A DNA stretch of 13,589 bases from Discostella pseudostelligera (GCA_036940085.1 JALLBK010000551.1:1-13589), one strand, 5' to 3'; counted from the first letter of the stretch, positions 1 through 9,543 are shown. The notes: generated by a model from the sequence alone, not told the origin. Numbers and translations: made by a program.

Positions 1-7
1 TGCTCGC

Positions 8-210
8 TTTGGCGAGAGATGAAAAAGAACAAGAACAGAGAAAAAGAGAGAGAGAGAGAGTGGCACACAAGATAATTACCGTTGGCGAAAATCATCCGTA
101 AGATTTGAATTTGGGAATCAGTATGGATATGGATTCTGGATTTTGAAGATCCCATTTGGCGAGTTGCGAAGCACATGCAAATTAGAATTTTGGCGCTTCT
201 CTTCCCGCCA
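8..210. promoter_or_regulatory. Cluster of E2F-like motifs upstream of the hydrolase gene
   Basis: Five short motifs close to the E2F/DP consensus (TTTSSCGC or its complement) lie within about 200 bp: TTTGGCGAG at 8-16, TTGGCGAAA at 82-90, TTTGGCGAG at 155-163, TTTTGGCGC at 188-196 and TTCCCGCCA at 202-210. The 188-196 and 202-210 sites are closest to consensus. They sit 220-425 bp before the ATG at 432, so they could act on that gene or on one beyond the left edge. I see no supportable gene in 1-431. Motif identity is visible; function is inference. Confidence 0.3.
45..60. repeat. (AG)8 microsatellite
   Basis: Eight perfect AG units form a purine tract in the flanking DNA left of the first gene, within a wider A/G-rich stretch beginning near position 15. 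Confidence 0.9.
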
Positions 211-431
211 GTTTTGCCAACTCTCTTCCCCGCCCTTGCGTCGACCGACGCTGACGCCCGCCGCCGACGCCGACGTCGACCATGACGGCCAAAATAGGGC
301 ATGGCTCATGGCAATGGCAGGCAATGGCGCTCTTTAACCTCCTCTCAATAGATGGTCAAGATAATTTCCACATAACGGCATCGCGGGGATAGCGGATGGG
401 ATAAGTAATATTTGAATTGCTAATCAAATAA

Positions 432-2189
432 ATGCACCGTCACTTGACATTTCTTGCAGCAGCATCTGCCGCCGCCGCCACCGCCGCCGCATCGTCACCA
501 TGTAGTACATCGACATCGCAGACGGCCTTCGCCTTCCGTATCCACAGTCGCATCGCCGCCATCAACAACAACATCAATTCGCGTCGACGAAAGTATGCGT
601 GCTTTTTGGAAGAGGGTTGCGGGTCGGGGACCTTGACGACGACTTCTCAAGCCGATGACATAACAGTCTTCGAGCAGCAATTGGCAATATGTCACCAAAT
701 TATACTTGATCATGATGAAGCATTCAATAACAACACTACCAACGACATTCGAGTACGACAAAAATATGACAGTAATGATCAACAGTCAATGCAAAATAAT
801 CAAAGGAAACGTCGTCGCTTCAAAGAGCATCCGCGATGCACGGCAAGGTTTGGAGAAGTGTTGTTGCATACCAGGGATAGCGCGACATCCAGTAACGACG
901 AACAGTACCAACAAGCTATACATAATTCCAGATCCATTGTGGAGTATATCCATACTTGCCGTTCAAAGACTGACGATGCATCATCATTACCAATCCGCAA
1001 AGACTTGATTGCCGATATCGTCGCAGCTCTGACATCTCCGTCACTTCAAAGATTTCGAGCTCGACAAATAACAGAGGATGTTGTTTGGAGTAGGAAAGAA
1101 GATACAGCACAGACAACAAGTGACTTTACATTGGAGCAAGCCGATTTGGAAATATTAGGACGACTTTACTATTCAGCCATTCGTTGGAGTGAGCAGTATC
1201 TTCGTGAGATTGGATTGACATCAGATCATGGTGGCTTCACTGTATTGTTGGCGTTATGTCGTGCCGCTTCGGATTCTTGTACCATCGAACTACCCAATCT
1301 TGCATCTACTCCATCGTCCAATGTTGCATCTTTCATGAGCGTCAACATGCTATCGGAATATGGCGCAAAACTCGATGCAGCAATCTCGAATCACTTCAAT
1401 GGTATCGTCTCACCAGGTTGTCGCTTCTCATTCTCACGAAGGCATGGCTTGAACAGCAGTCTAGAATATCCTATTCGGACGCGATCCAAGCATTTGATTG
1501 TTGCATTCTCTTCTCTGGGAAATGGATTGGTACGGCATGAATTTTTAGGATCTTTGGCGCAAGTTAATAACCGCTTACATGCCGAAGCAGATGGAGAGGG
1601 GACAAGGAATACTGGCGACGACGTCTTCGATGTACTCTTTGTAGCAGATCCTGGGCAATCATGGTATCAGAAGGATAGTCACGGAAAATTTAATGGATTT
1701 GCCGAGTACGAAAAACGAATTCGTGCTGCATCTCGACCGTACGATCGAGTATCTCTCATCGGTGATAGTATGGGCGGGAGTGGTGCATTGTTATTCTCTC
1801 ATTTGGCGACAGACGAATCAGCGGTTGTGGCATTTAGTCCTCAAATCGATTTGGTAGCGGATGAGCATCACGTGAGTCGGTATGACTTGTCGACTAGTGT
1901 TCGAAATACATTTTGCAACCGCCTGCTCCGAAGTGTTATGGAGGCTGTTCTTGCCAAGAAAACGAACATTTTCATCCATCGGGGTGTATATGCCGCAGAT
2001 GTTCATCATACCAATCGACTTTTAAAGGATTGCACTTCCTGGAGGGTGGCAACAGACAAATCAGTCAATAGGGTGAAGGTCATTGAACATGCCGACTGCC
2101 GACATCATCAGGTGGCTGTGCATCTAAAGGAGAGAGGACAATTAACAAACGTCTTGTATCGCAATTTAATAGTAGGAGCATGTTTATGA
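432..2189 (+). CDS. Alpha/beta-hydrolase-like protein resembling bacterial glycan-cluster hydrolases
   Basis: An intronless reading frame of 585 residues. The first ~35 residues are Ala/Ser-rich with a hydrophobic start (MHRHLTFLAAASAAAA) and pass through a TAFAF stretch, so a signal or plastid-targeting peptide is possible but unproven. Residues ~40-350 are not recognised. The C-terminal half has the hydrolase features: a strand HLIVAFSSLG, then DVLFVADPGQSWY, a nucleophile elbow GDSMGG with Ser446, AFSPQID at about 467-473, and a candidate catalytic His in EHADCRHHQ (His553, 558 or 559). The series 'VAFSS... DPGQSWY... GDSMGG... FSPQ' matches a family I know mainly from bacterial polysaccharide loci; substrate and reaction are unknown. 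Absence of introns beside an eight-exon gene fits bacterial origin but does not prove it. The start is the first ATG in frame, preceded by an A/T-rich leader. The hydrolase fold is fairly sure; the specific role is not. Confidence 0.75.
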   Translation: MHRHLTFLAAASAAAATAAASSPCSTSTSQTAFAFRIHSRIAAINNNINSRRRKYACFLEEGCGSGTLTTTSQADDITVFEQQLAICHQIILDHDEAFNNNTTNDIRVRQKYDSNDQQSMQNNQRKRRRFKEHPRCTARFGEVLLHTRDSATSSNDEQYQQAIHNSRSIVEYIHTCRSKTDDASSLPIRKDLIADIVAALTSPSLQRFRARQITEDVVWSRKEDTAQTTSDFTLEQADLEILGRLYYSAIRWSEQYLREIGLTSDHGGFTVLLALCRAASDSCTIELPNLASTPSSNVASFMSVNMLSEYGAKLDAAISNHFNGIVSPGCRFSFSRRHGLNSSLEYPIRTRSKHLIVAFSSLGNGLVRHEFLGSLAQVNNRLHAEADGEGTRNTGDDVFDVLFVADPGQSWYQKDSHGKFNGFAEYEKRIRAASRPYDRVSLIGDSMGGSGALLFSHLATDESAVVAFSPQIDLVADEHHVSRYDLSTSVRNTFCNRLLRSVMEAVLAKKTNIFIHRGVYAADVHHTNRLLKDCTSWRVATDKSVNRVKVIEHADCRHHQVAVHLKERGQLTNVLYRNLIVGACL

Positions 2190-2714
2190 GTAACTAAATG
2201 GTGCAATTAAAGGTCTTGAGCAACCAGAGTGATGTAGAGTATCTAGATTGGGTTCACTGTTTGGGCGGCGAGACTCTAGAGATAGAGAGATGTGGATGGT
2301 ACCATAATATCGTAAGTAGATGGTACTCCTAGAGGAGGTTGGCCACGTGGAAGATGAGATCCACGTGGAATGCTGGTGCAAAGAGGTTTCTGGTTTCTCG
2401 CAATGAAACTTCCGGGGGCTCGCTCAAGAACGAGAAACATACCTGTAATAGTTCGTTGTTCATCACAAGAAACATCTCTGCCTTTCGCGCCACAAGAAGA
2501 CTTTCATCTCAAACCCAAACCAAATCCACAAACAAAGCCGCAGCGACATGGCCATGGCCGCGGCAAGCGGCAACTCTCGTACTCTTACTCTTACTGAAGC
2601 TATGATCGACGCTACAATATGCTAGATATGCAATGCTTATTAGCATCGACGACGAACCTCTCTATCTCAGCATGGGCAATCTCCCGTAGTAGTCGTTATT
2701 AAATTATTATCACA
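2190..2714. promoter_or_regulatory. Intergenic region with paired CCACGTGG palindromes
   Basis: This 525-bp gap separates the hydrolase gene from the PDZ-SYLF gene and holds no gene I can support. It contains two identical 8-bp palindromes, CCACGTGG at 2343-2350 and 2361-2368, separated by 10 bp (18 bp start to start). CACGTG is the core G-box/E-box bound by bHLH and bZIP factors. The pair lies about 350 bp upstream of the ATG at 2715. A short ACTCTT triplication lies near 2577-2595. Regulatory function is inference. Confidence 0.4.
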
Positions 2715-3465
2715 ATGACATCCTTCCTTTCCCGCATGGCCAATGAAGCCTCGGCCGCACTTTCCGATGCCTACGGTCATTTAATGCATGGCGATGATGC
2801 CGGTGCATCGGCGAAAGTCGTTTGGGTGGTCCATCCCACCAATGTCCCAATTGATATTCATTCGGGAATTGCCGATTCTACTACTACCGCTGCTGGTGCT
2901 GCTGCTGGTGCTGGCGAACAGTTGGTGGGCGTCGGAGGTGGAGGTATGGGCAATGGTGGCAACGGTGCATCTTCTACCCAAAAGATGCAGCAACAACAGC
3001 AGCAGTCGACGAAAAATAGTGAGATGGTTGGTGTGGGCGGTGCATCGAATGCCAGCGCGGCATCACCGGGAAGGAATTCTTCTCCGTATTTGTTTACACA
3101 AAAATTTGGTAAGCGAAGACTTTGAGTTTAGTTTGCACATATCTTTGCAATATTTGATGTCCCATTATGATACTCACTTTTATTGTGTGCATTATTATTT
3201 GCCAACACATTATTTCGACTTGCAATTTCTCTTCAATCTCACTAAAAAATAATGTGTATTAGATTTGGGATTGACATTCTTAGAAATCAATGACCGAGCC
3301 TATGTCCGATCCGTCGATGCCGGTTCAAAAGCCGAAAAGGCGGGAATACAACCCCGAGATTGTGTCCAATTTGCTTTAGTGGTGGGTGGACCACAGTTTG
3401 AGGATTTACAAAGCAGTCGACGACGGAACACTGTGGGTGATGGTATGGCGGCATCAACAAGTCCG

Positions 3466-3504
<39 letters not shown>

Positions 3505-6500
3505 GGTCGGGGACGGAACAATAATCGAGATTATTATGAACGAGAGAATAATGAAGAGGAAGTATTGGACGCAAAGGCGACGAAATTTGCATTGGAATGT
3601 GAAAAACGTGGCATGAGAACTTCGTATAATGAATTGCGTGATTTGTTCGCGGGATGTACTCTCAGACCCAAAGGCGAAAGAGCTGGTGTTGGTGGCGCTG
3701 GTGTTGGCGTTGGAAGTGGGGCGAAAGACAAGATGGAATCGACACTTCATTTGCCATCAAAGACACCGTCCAGTCGGCCCAACAGTACCACTCCTGATGA
3801 CGATTTTACAATTGGATCCAATTCTTTAATTCTTACGGATTCGGTTGGCGGGATATTTGAACACACTAAAAAGTCAAAGGAATATATCTCCTCGCGACGA
3901 GTTCCACTACCCGACAACAAAACAGCGAAAAATGTGACCATGAATGTTACCAATGCTGCGATGCATGTGGCTGGACGATGTTTTGATGGAGATGATGGCG
4001 AGGCAAGTGAATTTGAAGAGGATCACCACCAAGGTGCGACATATGGACCGAAGAAGAGCTCACCGCCGCTAGATACCCCCATGACTCCAATCAAAAGCAA
4101 TAATTTGATATCCACGTCCTCGCCGCGACAATCTGGTGCAAACTACGGTGATGGCATGTTGGAGCAATCTCTTTGGCCCGTAGTCTTGGTGTTTCGACGA
4201 ACTGTTCAGAGGAAACGAATGCTCAGCAATAACAAATGGGGAAGTCCGGGATTGTCACTGAGAGGCTCGTTGTTCGGCATTCCTTCGTTACGAATGGACG
4301 ATGAATGCGATCGTGCCGCAGCCTTGATACGTCAATTAGCACCACGAACGAAGAGTCAGACTGGACATGCCGAGTCCGATGTGTTCGGCACGCACGACAT
4401 CGATGGAGATAGTATAAATGCGCCTACAGTTGCCACGGCCACTGAACACGCTGGGATAGATGAAAATATAGAAGCATCTACAATTCGTGGCATGATAGAG
4501 GCTGCGGTTGGTTTGGGATTTGTTAGGGTGTCCAAAGTAGTTGTTGGGGTTAGTTTGCAACATGGTTCAGGAATAATAATCTCTCGCTTACCTGATGGGA
4601 CATGGTCGGCACCATCGGCCTTGGGAGTTTACGGCCTTGGTGTTGGATTTCAGTTTGGACTGGAAGTTGCAGATTTTATGTTCATTATACAAACTAATGA
4701 AGGCATGGAACATTTCAAGAATAGCGGAAATTTCGTCGTTGGTGGGAATATTGGGGCTGCTGTAGTAAATTGTGGTCGAGAAGCTTACGGTGCAGCGAGT
4801 CTTGGAGTTGGAGTGTGCTCAGGCATGTTGCCACTGGAGGAACAGAACGAGCAAGAAGACGCTGAGAATGATCACGGTGACGACGATGAAAAGACCTATC
4901 AGTCAAATAAATCAAATTCTCATGGTATTCGAAGAAAAAAGAAGGGCAACGACATCGCTCCGATGGTAGCATACGCAAAATCGCAAGGGCTCTATTTCGG
5001 TGTCAGTGTTGATGGTCTAAGATTTTTCACACGGAACGACATCAATGCTCGCACGTACAAATTTTCAATGCTGAATGACACATCAGCGAAATATATTCTA
5101 AGCGGGCTAGTTGTCCCTCCTCCAGAGGTAAGCCTGTTTCATGGGAGTTGAGTTTCTCACATCAAATCATACTGCCTTTCATGACAATTTCCTTCTCGTT
5201 GCACCGTCTTGCGTGAACTTCAGGCAGAGGATTTGTACAGCGCCCTTCATAGGTATGTATATTGATATTTTTTGCAATAAGTTGTTCAACATCAATTGTC
5301 TCTAACAAGTCTCTATCGCGATGGATCGAAGTGTTGAATTCATTCATGAAATCATAGAGCTACCGCGTCCTCCAGAAATGCTCAGAAAAGATTCAATGAA
5401 TGATTGGCGTTTTGATCGTTCCATTGCGTGTGTTAAAGGTGAAATTGTTGACAGCAGTAATAGGAAATTAGGGAATTATCCTCTGTATTCATTCCTCTCG
5501 ACGTGAGTTTAATTTTTTTCGCAAGTCTTATTCAGTTGTTCCGTTTCATGGACCTGAAAGTATCCAACATGTGTACTTGCAGGCTAAATAGAGAGGAATC
5601 AGACCGATTTGCTCAATTCGAAACAAAGTTTAAGAAGTTTCTTTATGGAGGAGTCACTGTGCAACATCTGAAGCCGAATTCTACCCCAACACGTGATGGC
5701 ATGACAAGGAGGGAGAAGAGAACTCTGTGGTTAATGCTACCAGAAGTTGGCTCGCTTAGATTAGGATTGGTGTCAACAGTGAAAGATAATGGAATCGATA
5801 CAACGATGGATGATGTCACAGTTGCAAGCAGCGCAGCTTCGTCTAGAGCCGATGCAGATGTGAGTATTTATTCTATTTCTTTTGATGACACACTCCAACC
5901 TGATTTCAGATCTCAAATATCTGCCGTGGTTTTGATACATTCGCACGCCCCCAGGATCCAGTTCCGCTTCCTAGCGCTGCGAATGTTAGACTATCCTTGA
6001 AATATTCGGTTTCCCTCACAGATATAACTTCATTGTCGCAGGATCCAAATGTAAGTTTAAAGTGACAGTTCCACATAAAAGTCATGCAATATCTCAGAGA
6101 TACACTTACATCTGTTGCTTTAGGCTACTATCCGGCTGAGTCCTGATGATGCGACGGAGCACCTTCGTGTAATATCAATTTGCGATGCTACAGGTAAATC
6201 GATACTTTTCCTAGCAAATTCAAATCGAGAGGCAGAACTACTTTTTTGTGGCTTGAAGTTGCTTCTCGAGTGTGAGACTTCAAGGCTTAGTGTTAGGGGA
6301 GGTGTACCACTCAACAAATTAGGCGGAAAGCTTGGCAAAGGGGCATTGTCTCCTATATCAGCACGCGGGACAACGACACCACATGGTTGGAATCGAAGAG
6401 ATGGAAAGGATGTCAACAATCGCCACTCTTCCAGACGGACACGAAACGATCTCCATGATTCTTCAAAGTACTCCTCTTTGGGGGAGCCAGGCTCCAGTAG

Positions 6501-7912
6501 TGACGAATCACCTTCCAACGACGGGAGAGGCTCGCATTTCAATCAAGGGCCAGAGATCGCGAGTCTTAATGATCGACACAAAATCCCCGAGGGTAGGCAA
6601 AGCTGGTCACAACTACCGGGAAGAAATAAAATGAAAGAAATTGCGAGCGGTGGAACGGCTTCCCGAGAGCAGCCACAATATCTAACTTATGAACTCGGAA
6701 AACCAATTTGCACAGACATCGCGACAAACATTTCGCTACCGCTTCCACTTTCCCTCTGCAGAGTGCTTATCCTTGATTCTTCATCTCCAGTCAATCGAGC
6801 ATGGGAGACCGGTCGCGCCGATAATGATTTCCGACACGATGCATGGACATTTCCTCCAGGATCGATACGCGAATTTGAAGTTAACTCATGCTCAGAACAG
6901 AAACTTATCTCTCGTGGACCGATGACAGGAGCCCAGCGGACCATTACACACAACAGGGTGCGCAACGGTGAGACGGTGAGGCTCAGTGAGATTTTGATCG
7001 TTGAACAAGACGACTTGACAAAGGGTTTAGTCTTCGCAATCAAAGACGAAATGCCACGCAGAGGCTTTCAAGCAAAAGTATGCATACACCTCCGTGCCTT
7101 TGGGCAACAAAGCTGCGAGGCTCGAGTTGTGACGGACATTCGGCCGGTGGGCAAAAACATCAGTAACCAACAGGCTGTGCACAACGCTTATGTTCTTGTT
7201 CTTGATGAAATGAAGAAGAGATATGGATTGGAAGATAAAGGTATGCATGTGCAGTTATTTCGCCTTTTACTTGGTATCCGTATCACATCTCATGTCTATT
7301 TACTTCGCTCCGATCTAAGGCTGGCTGGCAGTCTTTCTTGACGTTTGCAATACTCTTCCTCGGTACGGTAGTTCAACATTGCCATCGAACAATTTGGCTA
7401 TTCAGAGAAGTCCACAAGCAAGTTTTCAATCTCCAAATAGCAAAACACTGCCATCGATGACTTCATTCAAAGATGATCTCCCTGCCAATAAAGTAGTTGA
7501 AAACCCATTAGTCTCAAGGCCACTACCAGGTGATAGATCTCCAAGCTCTCGTGTAAGTGCAGGTCCAATCACGATCCCACAAAGCCCATCGTCCGCAAGG
7601 CGGTTACAGCAGAGCAGTAAACAGGAGAGGCCAAGTACACCATCCATCCGGACGATCGACGTTCCCCCCCAACGTCCTCCACAACCAGAATTTAATGCTG
7701 ATGAGTTTGCTAACTTTCCAAATTTTGATGATATCCCGAAGAACCCGGTAACAGTTGAAGTGAAACCATTGCCCAAAATACGCCTTGATCTATTGCCGGT
7801 ACCACGAGAAGAAGATGAGGAAGAAGACAATTCCCTGTCGGCTGCGGATAAACTTAAACGGAAATCCAAACATTCCAAACACAAACATCGCCGCTCAAGT
7901 AGAAATAAATAA
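2715..7912 (+). CDS. PDZ - SYLF - PH-like - VASt-like multidomain protein, 8 exons, 1524 aa
   Basis: Exons by inspection: 2715-3108, 3263-5127, 5224-5252, 5332-5502, 5583-5859, 5910-6050, 6124-7240, 7332-7912. They total 4575 nt, keep one frame and all introns are GT-AG. Domains in order: low-complexity Ala/Gly and Gln6 region (56-97). PDZ with carboxylate loop LGLTF at 133-137, its motif restored across intron 1. His13 (200-212). SYLF (~475-762) with DDECDRAAALIRQLAP, PDGTWSAPSA (575-584), YAKSQGLYFGVS and VVPPPEAEDLYSAL, interrupted by an acidic/basic insertion. PH-like (~836-1010) beginning KKFLYGGVTV and ending in an amphipathic helix. VASt-like (~1145-1331) with SLPLPLSL and EMPRRGF. A Pro/Ser-rich tail with FNADEFANFPNFDDIP (1452-1467) and a Lys/His-rich end. 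Known: SYLF binds phosphoinositides and, in yeast Ysc84, actin; VASt with a GRAM (PH-fold) domain transfers sterol in Aster/Lam proteins. Inference: a lipid-binding adaptor at a membrane contact or endocytic site. No transmembrane segment is seen, unlike Aster/Lam. SYLF is strong, PDZ good, PH and VASt moderate. The weakest splice site is the acceptor at 5330-5331. Confidence 0.8.
3466..3504 (+). repeat. (CAT)13 microsatellite encoding His13
   Basis: Thirteen perfect CAT units inside exon 2 of the PDZ-SYLF gene encode residues 200-212 as histidine. The tract uses only CAT, never CAC, which is typical of a young, slippage-prone repeat. It lies in a low-complexity linker just after the PDZ domain. 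Confidence 0.95.
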
Positions 7913-7917
7913 GACTA

Positions 7918-7923
7918 CACGTG
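7918..7923. promoter_or_regulatory. CACGTG in the convergent 24-bp gap
   Basis: The hexamer CACGTG lies in the 24 bp between the stop of the PDZ-SYLF gene (7912) and the stop of the sirtuin gene (7937). Placement between two 3' ends makes a promoter role unlikely; it is listed because this hexamer recurs in most intergenic gaps here. The gap is so short that the two 3' UTRs should overlap as antisense RNA. Confidence 0.15.
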
Positions 7924-7936
7924 ATTGTTCGGTTCG

Positions 7937-9389
7937 CTAGTTGCATCGTGTATGTGAGTAGATATTGTTTAACTCGTTTTCCCATCCCACCAATTGACAA
8001 AGCTTTCTGACGCTGAAGGAGCAGCAAGATAAATGAGTAATGAAATAGTTTGACTGTGACAAGCAAGGATCAACTCAGAATGGCATGCTTACCTCTCATC
8101 GCATTCACCTTCTAAAAATACATCTGTCGGTTTGCCTAGGATGAAACTTCCCACCACATCGCGATTGATCAAACACCGATGCACATCGCTCTTGACCCAG
8201 TTTGGTATCGAAGCAACAGGATCTACTAGAAGACTTGTGCCCAAAACTAGTACCAAATCACAAGAGGCAACATCAATATGAACAAGTTGACTGAAACGAT
8301 TCGGCATTACTTCACCGAAGAATACAATAGTTGGCTTCACAAATCCGCCGCATGATGTGCATGTTGGTGCCTCCCCCTGCAGCACCATACTTGATTTACA
8401 ATCATCGGCATTGTAGGATGAGCCGCAATCAATGCAACTGGAAGATCGGAAATGCCCATGACACTCCACTAAGAGTTCGGGATTTACCCCAGCAATGGAC
8501 TCAAGTCCATCGATGTTTTGAGTCTGTCAGTGTTCATGGTGAGCGTTGACGCAGCTGCCAAGTGAGTGACAGTGTGCATCTATCAATAAGTAACCATACA
8601 TGGAAGTATATTCATCATTTTATGCTTACATAAATTCTTTGTATGATACCTCTCTTGCCTAGTAAACTCAAAAAACAATGTGTAAGGGTCGGCCTAACAA
8701 AATGAAGACCATGATTTTATTTGGTGAGTGAGCCTACCTTACGATCTCAATGATTATTCAGTGCCAAAATTTGCATATTACGCACCTATATTTAACTCCA
8801 GGCCATATTTCTTTTGACAATGTTACAAAGGGCATGGGATTCTTGCGGTAGAAATCGATGTCGAAAATGGCTTCGGGGTAGGGCAAATCGTATTTGTGCA
8901 AATTGTCATACCTGAACGTAGTAATTGGGACGAAGGAATTAGAACGAGCAATACTTTTTCCAAATCCTTGAACGACTATTTGACTTACAATCCTGATCCT
9001 GGGGTACGGAACTGAATTCGGTTGCATATTGTGAGCAATGTAGAACGACGACAAGCACAAAAAATCGCACTTGAGATGCAAAACAACTACTCCTACCAAC
9101 TACTTCTTACATCTGGAATTCCAGCACTGCATGATATTCCCGCACCAACGACAACTAAAATCTTTTCATACACACCCTCCCTCAATGATTCTGCAATTTT
9201 ATCCAATGTAATCCTATCCGATGTTGCTGAAGAAAATGTTCGACCTCCCCGCTGCCGACTTTGTGTCGAGCTCGATTTTGTAGTGATGGAGGAAGTGTGC
9301 AAGAATGCACGGGAGGCAACCAATGACAACGATGTTAGTAATGCCGAAAGTCTCCTCATGGTTCCTGTTTGAGCCATTCTAATGAGCAT
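7937..9389 (-). CDS. Class I sirtuin (NAD-dependent protein deacylase), probably mitochondrial
   Basis: Six exons on the minus strand in gene order: 9389-9111, 9011-8989 (23 nt), 8911-8786, 8693-8630, 8523-8093, 8012-7937; 999 nt, 332 residues. All introns are GT-AG and each junction restores sirtuin sequence: [19 protein letters not shown], then [10 protein letters not shown], then [11 protein letters not shown]. Visible functional residues: NAD site GAGIS (82-86), TQNID (165-169), catalytic His186 in ECHGHF, zinc cysteines 194, 197, 219 and 222, VFFGE (231-235), GTSLLVDP and INRD. This is the SIRT1/2/3-type class I pattern. It removes acyl groups from lysine using NAD. The N-terminal ~55 residues ([20 protein letters not shown]...) are Arg-, Ser- and Thr-rich with no acidic residue, like a mitochondrial presequence, so a SIRT3-like role is inferred. 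Starts at 9377 or 9359 are also possible. An upstream in-frame ATG at 9500 adds a His/Glu-rich stretch from repeat DNA and looks less likely. The family call is very sure; location is moderate. Confidence 0.92.
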
Positions 9390-9455
9390 GCTCCAGTATC
9401 TAGTCAAGGAATTGGTTGTCGGAGGCGGCAATGAATCGATGAATTGTGATATGGC

Positions 9456-9509
9456 TTCATGTTCATGTTCATGCCATGTGCCATGTGCCATGTACAACAT
9501 GATGTTGTA
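9456..9509. repeat. Short tandem repeats and a perfect inverted repeat
   Basis: Three TTCATG units (9456-9473) run into CCATGTG, CCATGTG and CCATGT (9474-9493). The run ends in a perfect inverted repeat TACAACAT-G-ATGTTGTA (9493-9509) with 8-bp arms and a 1-bp centre. The tract lies about 70-120 bp upstream of the preferred sirtuin start; the alternative upstream ATG at 9500 falls inside it. Confidence 0.85.
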
Positions 9510-9543
9510 GATTTAGATTCATCGTCGTACATCGCCTTTGCTC

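Noticed and set aside
2339..2605. Short open frames in the gap before the PDZ-SYLF gene
   Set aside because: They are under 90 codons, overlap in several frames, show no domain, signal peptide or splice support, and cover the G-box pair.
3287..3592. Minus-strand frames rich in Asp or Met across the CAT repeat
   Set aside because: They are the complement of the (CAT)13 tract inside a well-supported exon.
5310..5337. Acceptor at 5308-5309 for exon 4 of the PDZ-SYLF gene
   Set aside because: It has a better local consensus, but joining exon 3 there gives a stop within nine codons. The site at 5330-5331 keeps the frame to the PH-like region.
8331..8549. Plus-strand open frame over the sirtuin catalytic exon
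   Set aside because: The minus strand encodes all sirtuin zinc and catalytic residues there, so this is a shadow.
9390..9500. Extension of the sirtuin to the ATG at 9500
   Set aside because: The added residues (MAHGTWHEHEHE...) come partly from the tandem repeats and would bury the mitochondrial presequence. Kept only as an alternative.
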